Made by a program: the position numbers and the translations under genes
The notes under the pieces: generated by a model
What the model was told of the DNA's origin: nothing
The model's database searches: none
The model's input: the letters and a program-made list of their open reading frames with translations, nothing else
From: Climacteris rufus
Taxonomy: Eukaryota; Chordata; Aves; Passeriformes; Climacteridae
DNA length: 64,000 bases
Reading direction: 5' to 3'
NCBI GenBank assembly: GCA_013398175.1
Contig: VZRZ01005138.1
Span: forward strand, 645,817 to 709,816
Part shown: piece after piece, positions 1 through 11,300 of the stretch
Layout of the letters: the number at the start of each line of letters is the position of its first letter
Position numbering within the stretch: the stretch's first letter is position 1

Positions 1-418
1 TGAATCAACAATGAAACCTTAAGCCAGAGAGCTTTAAGGTGAGTAAGTCTGTTTTGATTATAATTTATTCATGGATCAATCTAAAGGTAATTGAGCATAT
101 TATGAACTGAAGAAGGTGCTTGTTTCCTAATGGCTAAAAGTAGAGAGAATCCTCCTTCAGATTGCTGCATTTTTTATGGGCACAATAGCAAGCAGCCTAA
201 CCAGTGGAACAGGCTAGTGACCAGGGCAGTGCAATAGGCATCAGATGACCCAGACTTTATTTCTAACTTGGAAATTTATCTGATCCTTCCCCTTCTGGGA
301 AAATCTATGTATGTCTCCACGATGTAGTCATGGGTTGCTTATTTGGGACCTGTCTGCAACTAAGGGGCTGGATGCCATCTACTGTTACAAGACACAGATT
401 TCAGCTGGCACAGTGCAT

Positions 419-585
419 TGGGTTTGCATGGCGAGGTTTTGGTAGAGGGGAAGCTACAGAGGTGGCTTCTGAGAGAAGCTTCTCCTGTGTCTGATTGAGC
501 CAAAGGCAGCTGGCTCCAAGATGCACTGGCTACTGGCCAGGGCTGAGCCCATCAGCAATGGTAGTAGTCCTTCCGGGATAACATG
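419..585 (+). mobile_element. 5' fragment of the same LTR family
   Basis: The stretch starts TGGGTTTGCATGGCGAGG and runs through GGTTTTGGTAGAGGGG, AAGCTACAGAGGTGGCTTCT and GGCTGAGCCCATCAGC to TTCCGGGATAACAT. It aligns by eye to the first 170 or so bases of the LTR at 22797. Similarity stops before the TATA-like segment, so the promoter core, the repeat units and the polyadenylation signal are missing. The right edge is uncertain by about 10-20 bases. Confidence 0.7.
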
Positions 586-732
586 AATACATCAGTAATG
601 AAAGCAATACTAAGGAAAATGAGGGAGCACTACTGAATGGAAAAAACAACCTTGCAAGGGGTTGCAGAGAAGGCTGAGATACTAAAAACCTTTGCAACCA
701 TCACTTCCTAACCAAGTCCGCAGGAATCCTTG

Positions 733-815
733 ACCCTAACCCTTACTCTAACCCTAACTACTACCCTAACCCTAACCACTATCCCTACCCACTACCCTCA
801 CCCTAACCCTATCAC
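733..815 (-). repeat. Degenerate interstitial telomeric repeat, block 1
   Basis: The plus strand is the C-rich telomere strand: five exact CCCTAA hexamers occur among variants such as CCCTTA, CTCTAA, CCCTAC and CCCTCA. The TTAGGG strand is therefore the minus strand. A weak 12-base pattern (CTAACCACTACC-like) is superimposed. The low-stop, Thr-Leu-rich open frame across it is a product of the repeat and not a gene. Confidence 0.85.
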
Positions 816-934
816 CATGGGTGGTTCAGATCAGAAAGATGTAGGAGCAGCATTGTTTGGGCCCTGCTGGGATGGCCTTGGCATGCCTTTTCCAGCCTCA
901 GTGTTCCTGCAGCTGTAGGCTCTTTGATTCTCTC
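816..934. other. Non-telomeric block between two telomeric-repeat blocks
   Basis: This 119-bp sequence, beginning CATGGGTGGTTCAGATC, separates the two telomere-like blocks. No repeat family, terminal inverted repeats or clear flanking duplication was recognised. It may be an insertion into one array or unique sequence captured between two arrays. Confidence 0.5.
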
Positions 935-1040
935 AACCTTAACCCTAACAATTACCTCTAAAAACTACCCTAGCCACTACCCCTAACCACTCCCCAAACC
1001 CTACCCCTAACCAGTACCATAAGCACTCCCCCTAACCACA
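935..1040 (-). repeat. Degenerate interstitial telomeric repeat, block 2
   Basis: A second C-rich block in the same orientation has four exact CCCTAA hexamers in AACCTTAACCCTAAC, TACCCCTAACCACTCC, CTACCCCTAACCAG and CCCCCTAACC contexts. It is more decayed than block 1. The 119 bp between the blocks (816-934) is ordinary GC-balanced sequence without telomeric motifs. Confidence 0.8.
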
Positions 1041-1431
1041 GGTCTCTGCCTGCACATAGCAAAAATAGATAAGAACAAGAATAAATACTGAAAAAGGCAG
1101 GGCAAACTGAACTGCTTAAAGAGTGTACAAATTGCATTGCTGAAATACTCTCTACTGGTTGTAGTGGGGATGCACCAAACAAAGGTCCACATATTTAATG
1201 GCTATGCAAATACATGGATAATTGTCACACCAAAACTTTGCCACATAATGGCAAGCCCTTGTGTGTTTTAGAAATCAAACAAGAGGTGACTCTCCTCTAT
1301 GGCTTGTTTTTCTGAAGAGATCTTTCTCTGAAATTACTTAACCAACAGCTTTCCCTCAGAGGAAATAAAGGAGGAGAAAATATGAATTCTCTAAAGGACT
1401 GGAAAGAAAAAGATGGTCAACTGCCTTAGCA

Positions 1432-1690
1432 GAATCACAGAGTGGCTGAGATTGGAAAGGATGTCTTGATACCATCCAGTCCAATCCCTGCTCAGAGCAG
1501 TGTCTCCTACAGCAGGTTTCACCAGTTTGTCTATGGGAGACAGTGCTGAAAGCCTTGCTAAAGATAACACCTACTGCCCTCCTCTAATCTACCAAGCCAG
1601 TCATTTTCCCCTCTCTAAATCCATGCTGACTACACCCCTCCTATGAAGAGCAGTCGATCTGTGGTTGGTTTAGCTATCCTCCCCAAATGC
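1432..1690 (-). mobile_element. CR1-type LINE, 5'-truncated 3' tail
   Basis: The plus strand reads GAATCACAGAGTGGCTGAG, then CATCCAGTCCAATCCCTGCTC, AGCAGGTTTCACCAG and CCATGCTGACTAC. This is the antisense of the 3' end of bird CR1 elements, so the element is on the minus strand with its 3' terminus at about 1432. It is heavily diverged, and the upper edge is approximate. Confidence 0.75.
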
Positions 1691-2342
1691 CACTTTCTTC
1701 TGTAAATGAGCAGAAAAGCTGGGCTTGATTCCTTTGTTGCCTTGGCAGGATTAAATCTGGGACGGTTTCTCATTGGCTTCCAAACAGCAAGGCAGGTACA
1801 ATCTGCAAGTGAAACACCTTGGGAGGCTACACAGCCAAGTGACTACCTCAGACACAGTGAAAGGTGTGAAGATTGTAGACAAGAATGAATAGCTTTGAGG
1901 AGAGTAGAATGAGTGAAGCAGGATCTCTGAACGTGGGAACATGGTATGGAAAGGCAATCAGATAAGGGAAACATTAACATTTAAGTTAGGTAGACAGCTG
2001 CCCTGCCCAGGAGTCACAAGAATTTAAGTCAAATTTGTATAGGTAATTGTATATGTCCTCAGTACAAAGGTTTTAGTAATGTTTACCCTTCATTTGTTCA
2101 CAGAAAACTTCTATATGTGATGTATAAAGTTTTCCAGAGAAAGCAGTTTCAATTTTAATCCTTTTCCCCCCCACTTGCTTCTGAATCCTTATTTATTCTT
2201 TCTAAACTTTAGTGTGCTCAAAATGGCTGCATATAATTGAATCCTTATTACATACTGCATGTGCATGTAATACTTGCACATACATACTTTATACTGCACT
2301 ACACTTTCCATGCAGTGGTCTGACTTCACCCTCTTGCAATTT

Positions 2343-2361
2343 AACAACAACAACAACAACA
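2343..2361 (+). repeat. (CAA)n microsatellite, about six units
   Basis: AACAACAACAACAACAAC occurs within a longer A-rich stretch. It is short and ordinary. Confidence 0.8.
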
Positions 2362-5300
2362 GAAAGATTACTATAAAGTTTCCTGCAGTGGTATCTGCTT
2401 TCTTCCTTGTTCTCAGAGAATACAGTGAAACATGACTCCAACATTTCCAGAGAGAAAGAAAACACAAGGTCCCAGTACCAAAGAGCAGCACCAGTAACAA
2501 GAACAAAATCTTGTCACAATGTCAAGGTAGCTTGTGTTCCTTCTGGGAAAATAGGAAACAAACCAACCCAACCCAACAATAATGCCAACGGCTGAATTCT
2601 GTTCCTCTGAAAGTGGCAAACACATTTTCATATTCATAGATATATGGAGAGAATATTTTGCACAAGCTTTCCCCACGGGTAAACTGCTTAACTGATGGAA
2701 ACTATGTATGGTAATAGAGAAAGTGAAGCTGCAAATTCTTATTCTGTTAGACATTCTTACTCTTTCAGGCATTCAAAGCTAAATTCTCTTAAATAGCTGC
2801 TTTTCCCTGTGTCAGTCTCTTACACTGCATGGTAAGATCCCACGGCATGAAGGAGCCATCCAGATGGGAGTAGGGTTCATGTCAACACCTCCAGCAGGGA
2901 ATCCTGCCAGAGCCCTCCCCACAGCATGCAGGCAGATGTGTCACAGAGAGCACGGGACACTTCACTCTATCAGTTTCCACCTGACAGTGAGGTTTTTGGG
3001 CCAGTATCAATTGTTGCAGCCCCTGGAGCTGCTATAGCTGCATTAGCAAGAAGCCACAAGGACTTTGTCCCTTGTATTTAAGAGTTCACATATTCTCATG
3101 GCTCTCTTTCTTAGAGCTGAGACATTTTTGGCATCACTGCCTTTAGTAATGGGGGAATGCCATCAAAATAAAGGACAGAAGACAACAATTATTCAGAAAA
3201 AAACCTGAACTCTGCCTTTCAGTTATTTTCATTTTTATTCTTGGAACTTTTATTTGCTTTGTAAACAGCACTGTCTCAGTAATCTGCAATTACTGCACAT
3301 ATACTTGTTCTGTAACCTCTGCTGCCCACACTGTGTGTGTATATACCACTGCATTTAGTTACTCAACTACTGCACCCACTCTTTAAACCATGATTATTTA
3401 AAGTGGGTGAGCTAACCCCCAGCCCTTCAGTAATTCTGAGACTAAACCGAACATTAATGTGTGTTCTAGGAAAACATATTGCGGTGACCTCACCATGAGA
3501 TGTATAGTACCAAGCTTGAACGTGCAGATAAAACCATTATTTAAAATAATAGTTCTTTCTTCCTTCACAATTTTTCTAACACTGCCAAAATTTTCTCATC
3601 TACCTCCAAATTGGAAACAAATTATTCATGTTCTAACTCAAATGTTTGGTTTTTAGCAGGTTATATACACCAAATTGAAGGAAAAGATTTTAGGATTACA
3701 GGCTTACCATAGTGCAGCAAAAACACATTCTACAAATGTACTGAAGTCATGAAATATTCATCAATAAAACAAAAAAGAGTTAATATTTGAAGCAAGCTTA
3801 GACATTTACAATCAAAAGCCAGGATGACATAGATGATAAAGAAAATGTTACCTTCTGGGGTAAAGAAAAGAAGATACTGATACACATTACTGTGCTACTT
3901 CATGAACATCTGGCAGTCTGTCACTTAATAGACAACAACATCTTCTCTAAACAGAAGAGACTTGAATTCATCAGGGATTCCTGTAGTACAGTATGTGCTT
4001 AACTTAAGTACCTGCTTTCTGTGATTTCCATAGATTACCATATTCATGACACTGTGGAGTGAAAGCATTCTTCTCACTCTCTAACCAGAACATGGAAAAG
4101 AAATTAAAACATTGGCAGGCACTTTGTCTCCAGTTTGTTGGACACGTGAGGAAAGGACTTTCCACCCACTGATGCAGATGAAATTCTGTCAGCTAAGCAG
4201 CAGCATAAAGAAGATGTCAGCAAAATGGCTATTAACAAATACCTGTCAGGCAAGCAAATATAACTATATTCAAATGTGTTTAGGAAACAGGGAGTTGTAC
4301 CAGTTAAGCCTTAGTGTTGGAAAAAACTTTGTTCAAGCAAGATTTTGTACTGCTACTGGTACATAAGTAAAAATAGTCAGTCCAGTATTCACATTTTCAT
4401 GTGTATCTATATACCATTTGTATACATATCTATACATTCAGTTTATGCACTTATTATATCAATGCTGTAAATTATCATGTGGAAAAACGTCATTGCTAGA
4501 TACTTTTACCCACCTTCTCCAAGCTGTTGGGACCAATGCTAAAATCATGTTTCTTTGGATTTAACCATTTTCTTCTGGGTGTACATGTACTGAGGAGATT
4601 GACTCCAGCAGTACCTAAGAATTATCTGTTTTCTAGGCCCTTCCAAGGAAGTTTCAGAGATGCTAGCTAGACTATTGAAAAGGAAGAATAAGTATTTTCT
4701 TACAACTGTAAGAAAGCATGAGCAACCTTGCTGCTATGGCTACTTTAGTGGTTACCAACTGACCTGTCAGTCACAGATACTGCTGACACAGCAAGGCGAG
4801 TATTAAAATGAGTTTACTAATTCCACTTGTGCTAAATGAGCTGGGTCAGGTACCAGCAGCAGCCTAGCTCTGTTTCTAGAACTGTGAGGCCCAAGGAAGC
4901 TGCATTTAAGCTGCCTACATGACCATTTGCATCTGTTCAAGAGTTCCTTGAGCAACTCAGCATTACCACACAGCCTGGGCACAAATTATCCTCCCTGGGG
5001 AGGAGGAGGTGAAAAGCACAATATCTACATCTGCCTTAGGTCTTCCACACTCCAATCCAGCATTGCCCTGGTGGAAATACAGCTCCAGACACCCTGAAGT
5101 ACTTAGAGAAAGCCTGTGTATGCAGCATGGCTGTATAAAACATACACAGTCCAATCAGTATTGCCCACCAAATTCGGGCTCTCAGGGGAATAGGAGACTA
5201 AACAGAGAGGGAAACCAGCAACCTCCTCTTCCAGACTCTGGAAGAAGTTGAGATTTTGAAAGCCACTCTCTGAGGCTTTGAGTAAATTCAGTAAATTAAC

Positions 5301-8300
5301 CACTGCTTCCCCTGTGTGCAAAGGAAGTGTATTTCCACCATTGCTGTATGTATTTCAGCTGAAAATTTGCCTATCAGGTACTTTCTGCTAGCAATCAAAC
5401 CTTCCACAAAGGTAAGAGCCTACACTTTTCCCAGCTGCTGGAACCTTAGCAGATTTTTGTATTGTTCTGATTTTTGTTTACCCTGCGTTTTTGCTTTGAT
5501 GCATTTTTTTTTTTGCATGGAAGCTCCAGATTTATTACCAACTGCCTATATTGTAAACAGCATATAATTTCAATATGTCTAGAAATAAACTCCACTTTTT
5601 CGTGGTAGACTACACATTGTGTAACTATACATATATTATTGTACTAATAGATTACTTAAATGCAAACCACTGCTAATAATTCCTGTGTAAGCCTTCTTCC
5701 ACTTCAGATTCATTGTAATCCATCTCTTATGGCAGATGAGCTACAGCACTTATCCTCCTCCTGCACAGACTACAATACTTCCCCTCATTCATCTCTCACA
5801 CACGTAATCCTTCCATCTCTGCTTCACACAATCCTAATTTAAATGTAAAGTATTCAGTGCAGACAAAAGAGCTCCAGTCAACTCTTGCAGTAAGACCAAG
5901 GAGCCTACTACTGCCTTTTAGTCTTCAAGTTCAGTAATACAATGCTTTTCATCATCACCTCAATATCCTGAAGTCACTAAATTTCATGCTAAGAGTCATA
6001 ATACAAATAGTTCTAGCATTAATAGCGAGTACTTTCACCCCTAGATAGTCAAAACTCCCACTTCGGTTGGTGAGAGGTAGGAGGAGACAATGCTGAATAT
6101 TCTGCTATGAAGAGTTTGGATATTCTGATTTGATTAAGGCCTTCGAACAGTTTTTAAAATGTGACAAAGCAACACATAACAAATGACATTGAAAGAAAAG
6201 AAGAATAGATGGAAAAATTGGAATGGTGCACTAAAAGAAAGTGATAATGAATATTTTTTATAATTTCAAGCTATTGAAACTTTTAAACAGATCTGTAAAG
6301 AAATAAGTATTTGCTAAACTCTTTAAAATTAATATTATCTCCAATTTATGAATAAAATATCAATAATATATTACAAAAGATAGCTTCACTAAACTGATTC
6401 AACTGCTTCTTATATCACCATCAAGTAGTGAGGAGACATCAATATGTAGGTACTAAAGTAACAGACACTATATAAAACCTAATGGACAAAACCAGAAGAG
6501 TCCTCATTAGAGTCCAAGTCCCCCACAGTGCCTCTCTTGCATATTTATCTGTCTTTATAACAGTGAAAGTGTCATTTTATTCTGAATATGGCATTACAAT
6601 GGTCATATATTCTAAAATGCTAATTTGATTAGATTTTCACTCAAGTCAATCAGAGAAAGAATTTGATTTTTAAAAATCTAACATGCAAATTATTAGAAAT
6701 ACAGATCACAGGCATACATCACTGTACTTTTAAAAACTATCTTGTTTTAAATTACTCTAATAGCTTTAAAATGAGTTCTGATCATCTTGTTACTGCAAGA
6801 CTTCACTGATTTGTATGCACAGTTAAGCTTACAAGTATAGGCATTCAGCTTGCCCTCTGCTATTATATAAAACCACAATCACATATTGCTTGAACAGGCC
6901 ATCCACTTTTCCACTGCTTAAGTGCTCCCTACAGATAAACAAAGGAGATACTAAACCTTTCTTTTACAACAATCAAACAACCCACCCTTCTTGGGCATGC
7001 ACACCTGGTCCCACCTGACGTCATCCCAGGAATTACAGGTGTCCTATGAAAGGTAAAACGGAGCACACAGTGGACACATCTTTTATGTTGCTTGAATAAA
7101 CTGTCCTGTCTCCAGCCATCTGGCACTCAGATAGTTCCAGATAACACAACCATAGGATAACCTCTTTACCCATGAGTGATCATGCAAGCCCTACAGAGCT
7201 TTGCTACTCAAAAATCTGCCATATTTTAAAATCTCATCCTCATTTAAATTGTAAAAACAGAATTATTTTTATTTCTTGACATAACTCAACTTGTTAAAAT
7301 TATGCCAGTTGTTTATAGTGACTCAATATACGGCTCAAAAAAAAATCTCTGGCCATTTTGACCATTAAGACAGAGAGTGAAACAAAATTTTCTACTTTCT
7401 ACTTTTCTACTGCAGCTTCTCTACATTAATGCTGTCTACAACAGCAGTGCTGCTCTAAAGGTCACAGATGACATAATTTATATTATTATAGATAATCCAT
7501 GTCATCTGTCTGCCTGAATTTTTTTCTCCCTATTTTACAGAGGTGCTGTGTATTTCAATGGCTAAAGCTCCTAGGAGAGCTTCAGTGTGAGCAGCTTACA
7601 AAGGCAGGAGCAATCACCACACAGGAGAGATTTGCTGCTTCTCCTCAGGGACGCTGGGGTCAGTTCCTGACTCCAGAGAACATGTGGCAAGTAGTCCTGC
7701 ATCAGCCTAAGTCTGTTCCCAAATATCCAGAGCATTCCAACAAGCTGTGACACTACAGCAGGGCAAACTGCTTCCTACCAGGTATGCACCTGCAGCAGGG
7801 AGATGAGGCAAGGTAGCCAAATACAGCTTAGCTACAAGGACTTCACAGATGACTGTGGCACAAAGCCAGCTCACAGAGGTGAGGTATTTAAGCAGCACTT
7901 GATCTTGCTCGAGAAAGAGCAGGGTTGTCTTCTCTTACCCCATGACTGCTGGAAATTCTTGGTGTGGAGCTGGAGTGCTCACTGATCACGTAGGGAGAAG
8001 AGGCAAGGCTCTGATGGGGAGCAATAGAGTGATGAACAGTGGAGCTCTCCTAGGTAGCAGCAGCACCTCAAACCCCCACTTCCCTGGTGACACCCTGGCC
8101 TGTTGCCTGCTCTGACAGTAACTTCACTGATGGAGTGTCTCATGCCCCTCAGCCACTGTTTCAGGCAATCTGAAGGCTTAGATGAATACTTTTCTGAGCT
8201 CAGACCTCAGAAAGGTGAGGGTACACCTCACTCCAGCCTTTAATCCTTCCTCCAGATGGGTTATTTTCTTTCAGTCTCTTTTTTGACACAAAGTTCACTG

Positions 8301-11300
8301 AAGTCCCTGCACATAAATGTGTTTATGCAGGACTATGCAAGCTCATTGTGGTGACATCCCTCAGTTACATTTAGGTGAGAAGTAATATCTAAAAACAAAT
8401 GTAACTGCTCTCCATCCTTAACCTGGGAAACAGCACACAAAACCTAGTAATTACTACTGAAAACAGAAATTCCAACTTTCTTGGCATTTTGAATTAGGAG
8501 CATTACTGCCATCTTCAACACTGCCCAAAATGGAACTTGCAAGCAGCATAAGGCTTGCATGGACATTTTCTGCAGAGAGACTGCAGGTGACACAGCTGTT
8601 GCAGTTGTGTCGAGTTTAACAAGTCAGCTACGAGTTTGTCAATGGTGTGTTCATCAGTTTGTGTTCTTCTGTCCCACTGACCACGCCCTGGTGAAAAAAG
8701 GGTGTCCTTATCTATAACCTTGCCTCCTGTTCATTTGATGCAAACATTTGTGGTGATATTAGAAAATACAGCCACCTACTCCTGCTGGAACCAAATTACA
8801 AGGTCTCTTCAATGTGGGTGGCTGGAACTAAAATTTATGATTCATTATAAAGGAAAGATTTGATCTTGGCAGACTCCAGGGTTTCTTTGTGGTTGTTAGC
8901 CTGCTGATCATAGTATTGCCCTTTGATTTATTTTCTTTTTGTTATTCCTTTCTCCAGTGCCAGCCATAATGCTTCCTGAGGCAGCACTGAGGTGTACACA
9001 TGCCCTGACACCAGTACAGCACCAGGGTACTGTAAGGACTTTCTGCCAGAGCCCCTTGTCCTTTGGGCAATGTCTTCCTCTTTGCTTTGTAAAAGAAAAT
9101 TGCAATTTTAGTTCCTGACTCAGTTTTGCCATTCAATTTGCTTCAAGGCAATGTCAGTGATAGCAGTGATGAGAAGTGAACTACATTTTTGTTCCCAGGT
9201 TATTTGTATGAATGAACAAGTCCGGGCTCCACCGTGTCCAAATGCAGTTTGGTGCCCCATCCTGACTGCACCACCTGCAGCAACCGTTCAGTTGTCCTGA
9301 TTTTGTGTACAGCAGCCTGGATAAGAACTCAGGGGTGTATATCTCAATCCCTTCCAGATGTCAAGCAAGGTGCACCACTAATTGTGGTTACTGAGGGGGT
9401 GCTAGTTCTGACTTTATAAAATACTTTCTGATGGCCACTTTGTACTCGTTAAGTTTCCTGTCCTTAGAACACAAGGACTGACGTTTTCACTTGCACACAT
9501 TGCTCCATGAGCTGGACTGCTCCTACACTCTGCTGGTGATGTACAAGCCTCCTTGGAGGAGCTGTGTCCCATGTGTGCCTCATGCCCATGCCCTGCCTTG
9601 TGCAAAGTAATGGCTTTGGCTTTTACAAGCTGCAGTGCTGCACTGTAGTATGTTTTGTACAGCTCCTTTACATATGAGAAGACTCCAGCAAATTACAGCA
9701 GTGGTATTCATAGCATGCTTTTGTTTAGTAATCACCTCAGGAGACTGTACAGATTTGAAAAGTGTGGAAAAGTATTGTGAGATGGTTTATGAATCCCACT
9801 AATCTTCAAACTGACATTTTCAGGTGTGGGTCTATCCTGGATGGTTTTCACTTTTTAGGAGCTAGGTAATAGCCTTTAGGAGGTCAGCAATTATCCCAGT
9901 GCTCCAGGAGTCAAATGCAATTTCATCTCATTTTATTTCATTTTAGATTTATTGCCTTGGTCATTTCAAGCAGATAGATGAGAATGTAATCATGATCAGC
10001 TACAGCTTTTGCTGTTCTGTTTCTGCATCTATACAGCTATGGTAGTGATCCCAGCCAGCTCCATTAGTTCTTCTTGCCCATACTGTTGACATTCTTCTAC
10101 CACAGCTTTGATCTCAAATTGCATTTTCTTCCACTGGTATCCACACTAAGGGATGCTCAAAGGTATTGAGGTAGTTACAGCCTGTAATTCTTATAGCTAA
10201 TACATTTGCAAATTTATTAATATTGCATCAGAAACTGAAAATACTTTTTTAAGATGCAAAGCATATTACCACCTGCAGGTTTGTGTCATGCCTTGTTAAA
10301 TTGCTAAAAGACTATGCATATGTACAACTTCCCATCTTCTCTACAGCTGGCTTGCTGCCCACCTGACCTGTGGCTCTGGAAAACCTCTGCAATGAGCCTT
10401 ATGCTCTTCCTACTTTCACTTGCCTTAATGCTTTTTTTCTGAGTGCTGAGGACATTCCATCAATCAAGGGCCTTCCTGGCTGCATTTCTGTGTCTATTTC
10501 CAACTTTTCTTTGCCTAGAGACATCCCAGACTCTTAAAACACCATATAAATATGTTGCTACAGGGGGTCTTACAGCTCACTACCTAAGTTTTCTGACTTT
10601 TTGTCTGTAACTTTTATGAATTGTTTGCCCCAGTTTCGTCACACACTTCATTGATTCACTTGATTTAGTTAAAAGCAGAGTGTTTGTGAGTTATCTATAC
10701 TTCCTGGTATTTTAATTCATTCAGCTTTTCTTGGTAACTGACGTTGTCCTGCTGGTATTTTGATTGTTCTATCATTCGATATTATGCTGTACATTTTTGT
10801 CAGCAGTTTTAGACTCCCAGAAAATGCCAACAAAGTCTCTGTTGTCTAGCATTTACTGATGTTTTAACTATCCAGCTGGCATTCCAACTCTTCTCTGCTT
10901 TAGTGCTGCTGCTCTTAGTCTAAAGTTCATGCTTCTGCAAACAGCACCAAAGTTTATTTTTGCTCTTGTGTAGTGCATCAAAGCCAGATATGTGTAAAGT
11001 TATATTTTCTGAGTCAGTTTGTTTGCCTGATCTGGTAAATTTTTCCTTTTTGCTACTGTAAGCAAGCTTTGGCAAAACAATCTTCTTGCCAATGCAAAAA
11101 ATCCCATATGTGAGACAATTACCACTCGATTTTTCTTCTCTGCTTTGTGTTAATGCATTTATGTTTGCACAAAATTTTTCCTTGTCTGTGCAATCATTTT
11201 CTTTTCTGGGCAGTTAAGGGCTTGTCTCTGCTTCACTGGTGGCCTCAGCTCATGCCCACAAGCCCTGTGTTGCTGCCAGGGGCCTCTGCACTCTTGGTTT

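Noticed and set aside
730..918. Open frame of 62 codons rich in Thr and Leu
   Set aside because: It is the translation of telomere-like CCCTAA repeat and not a gene.
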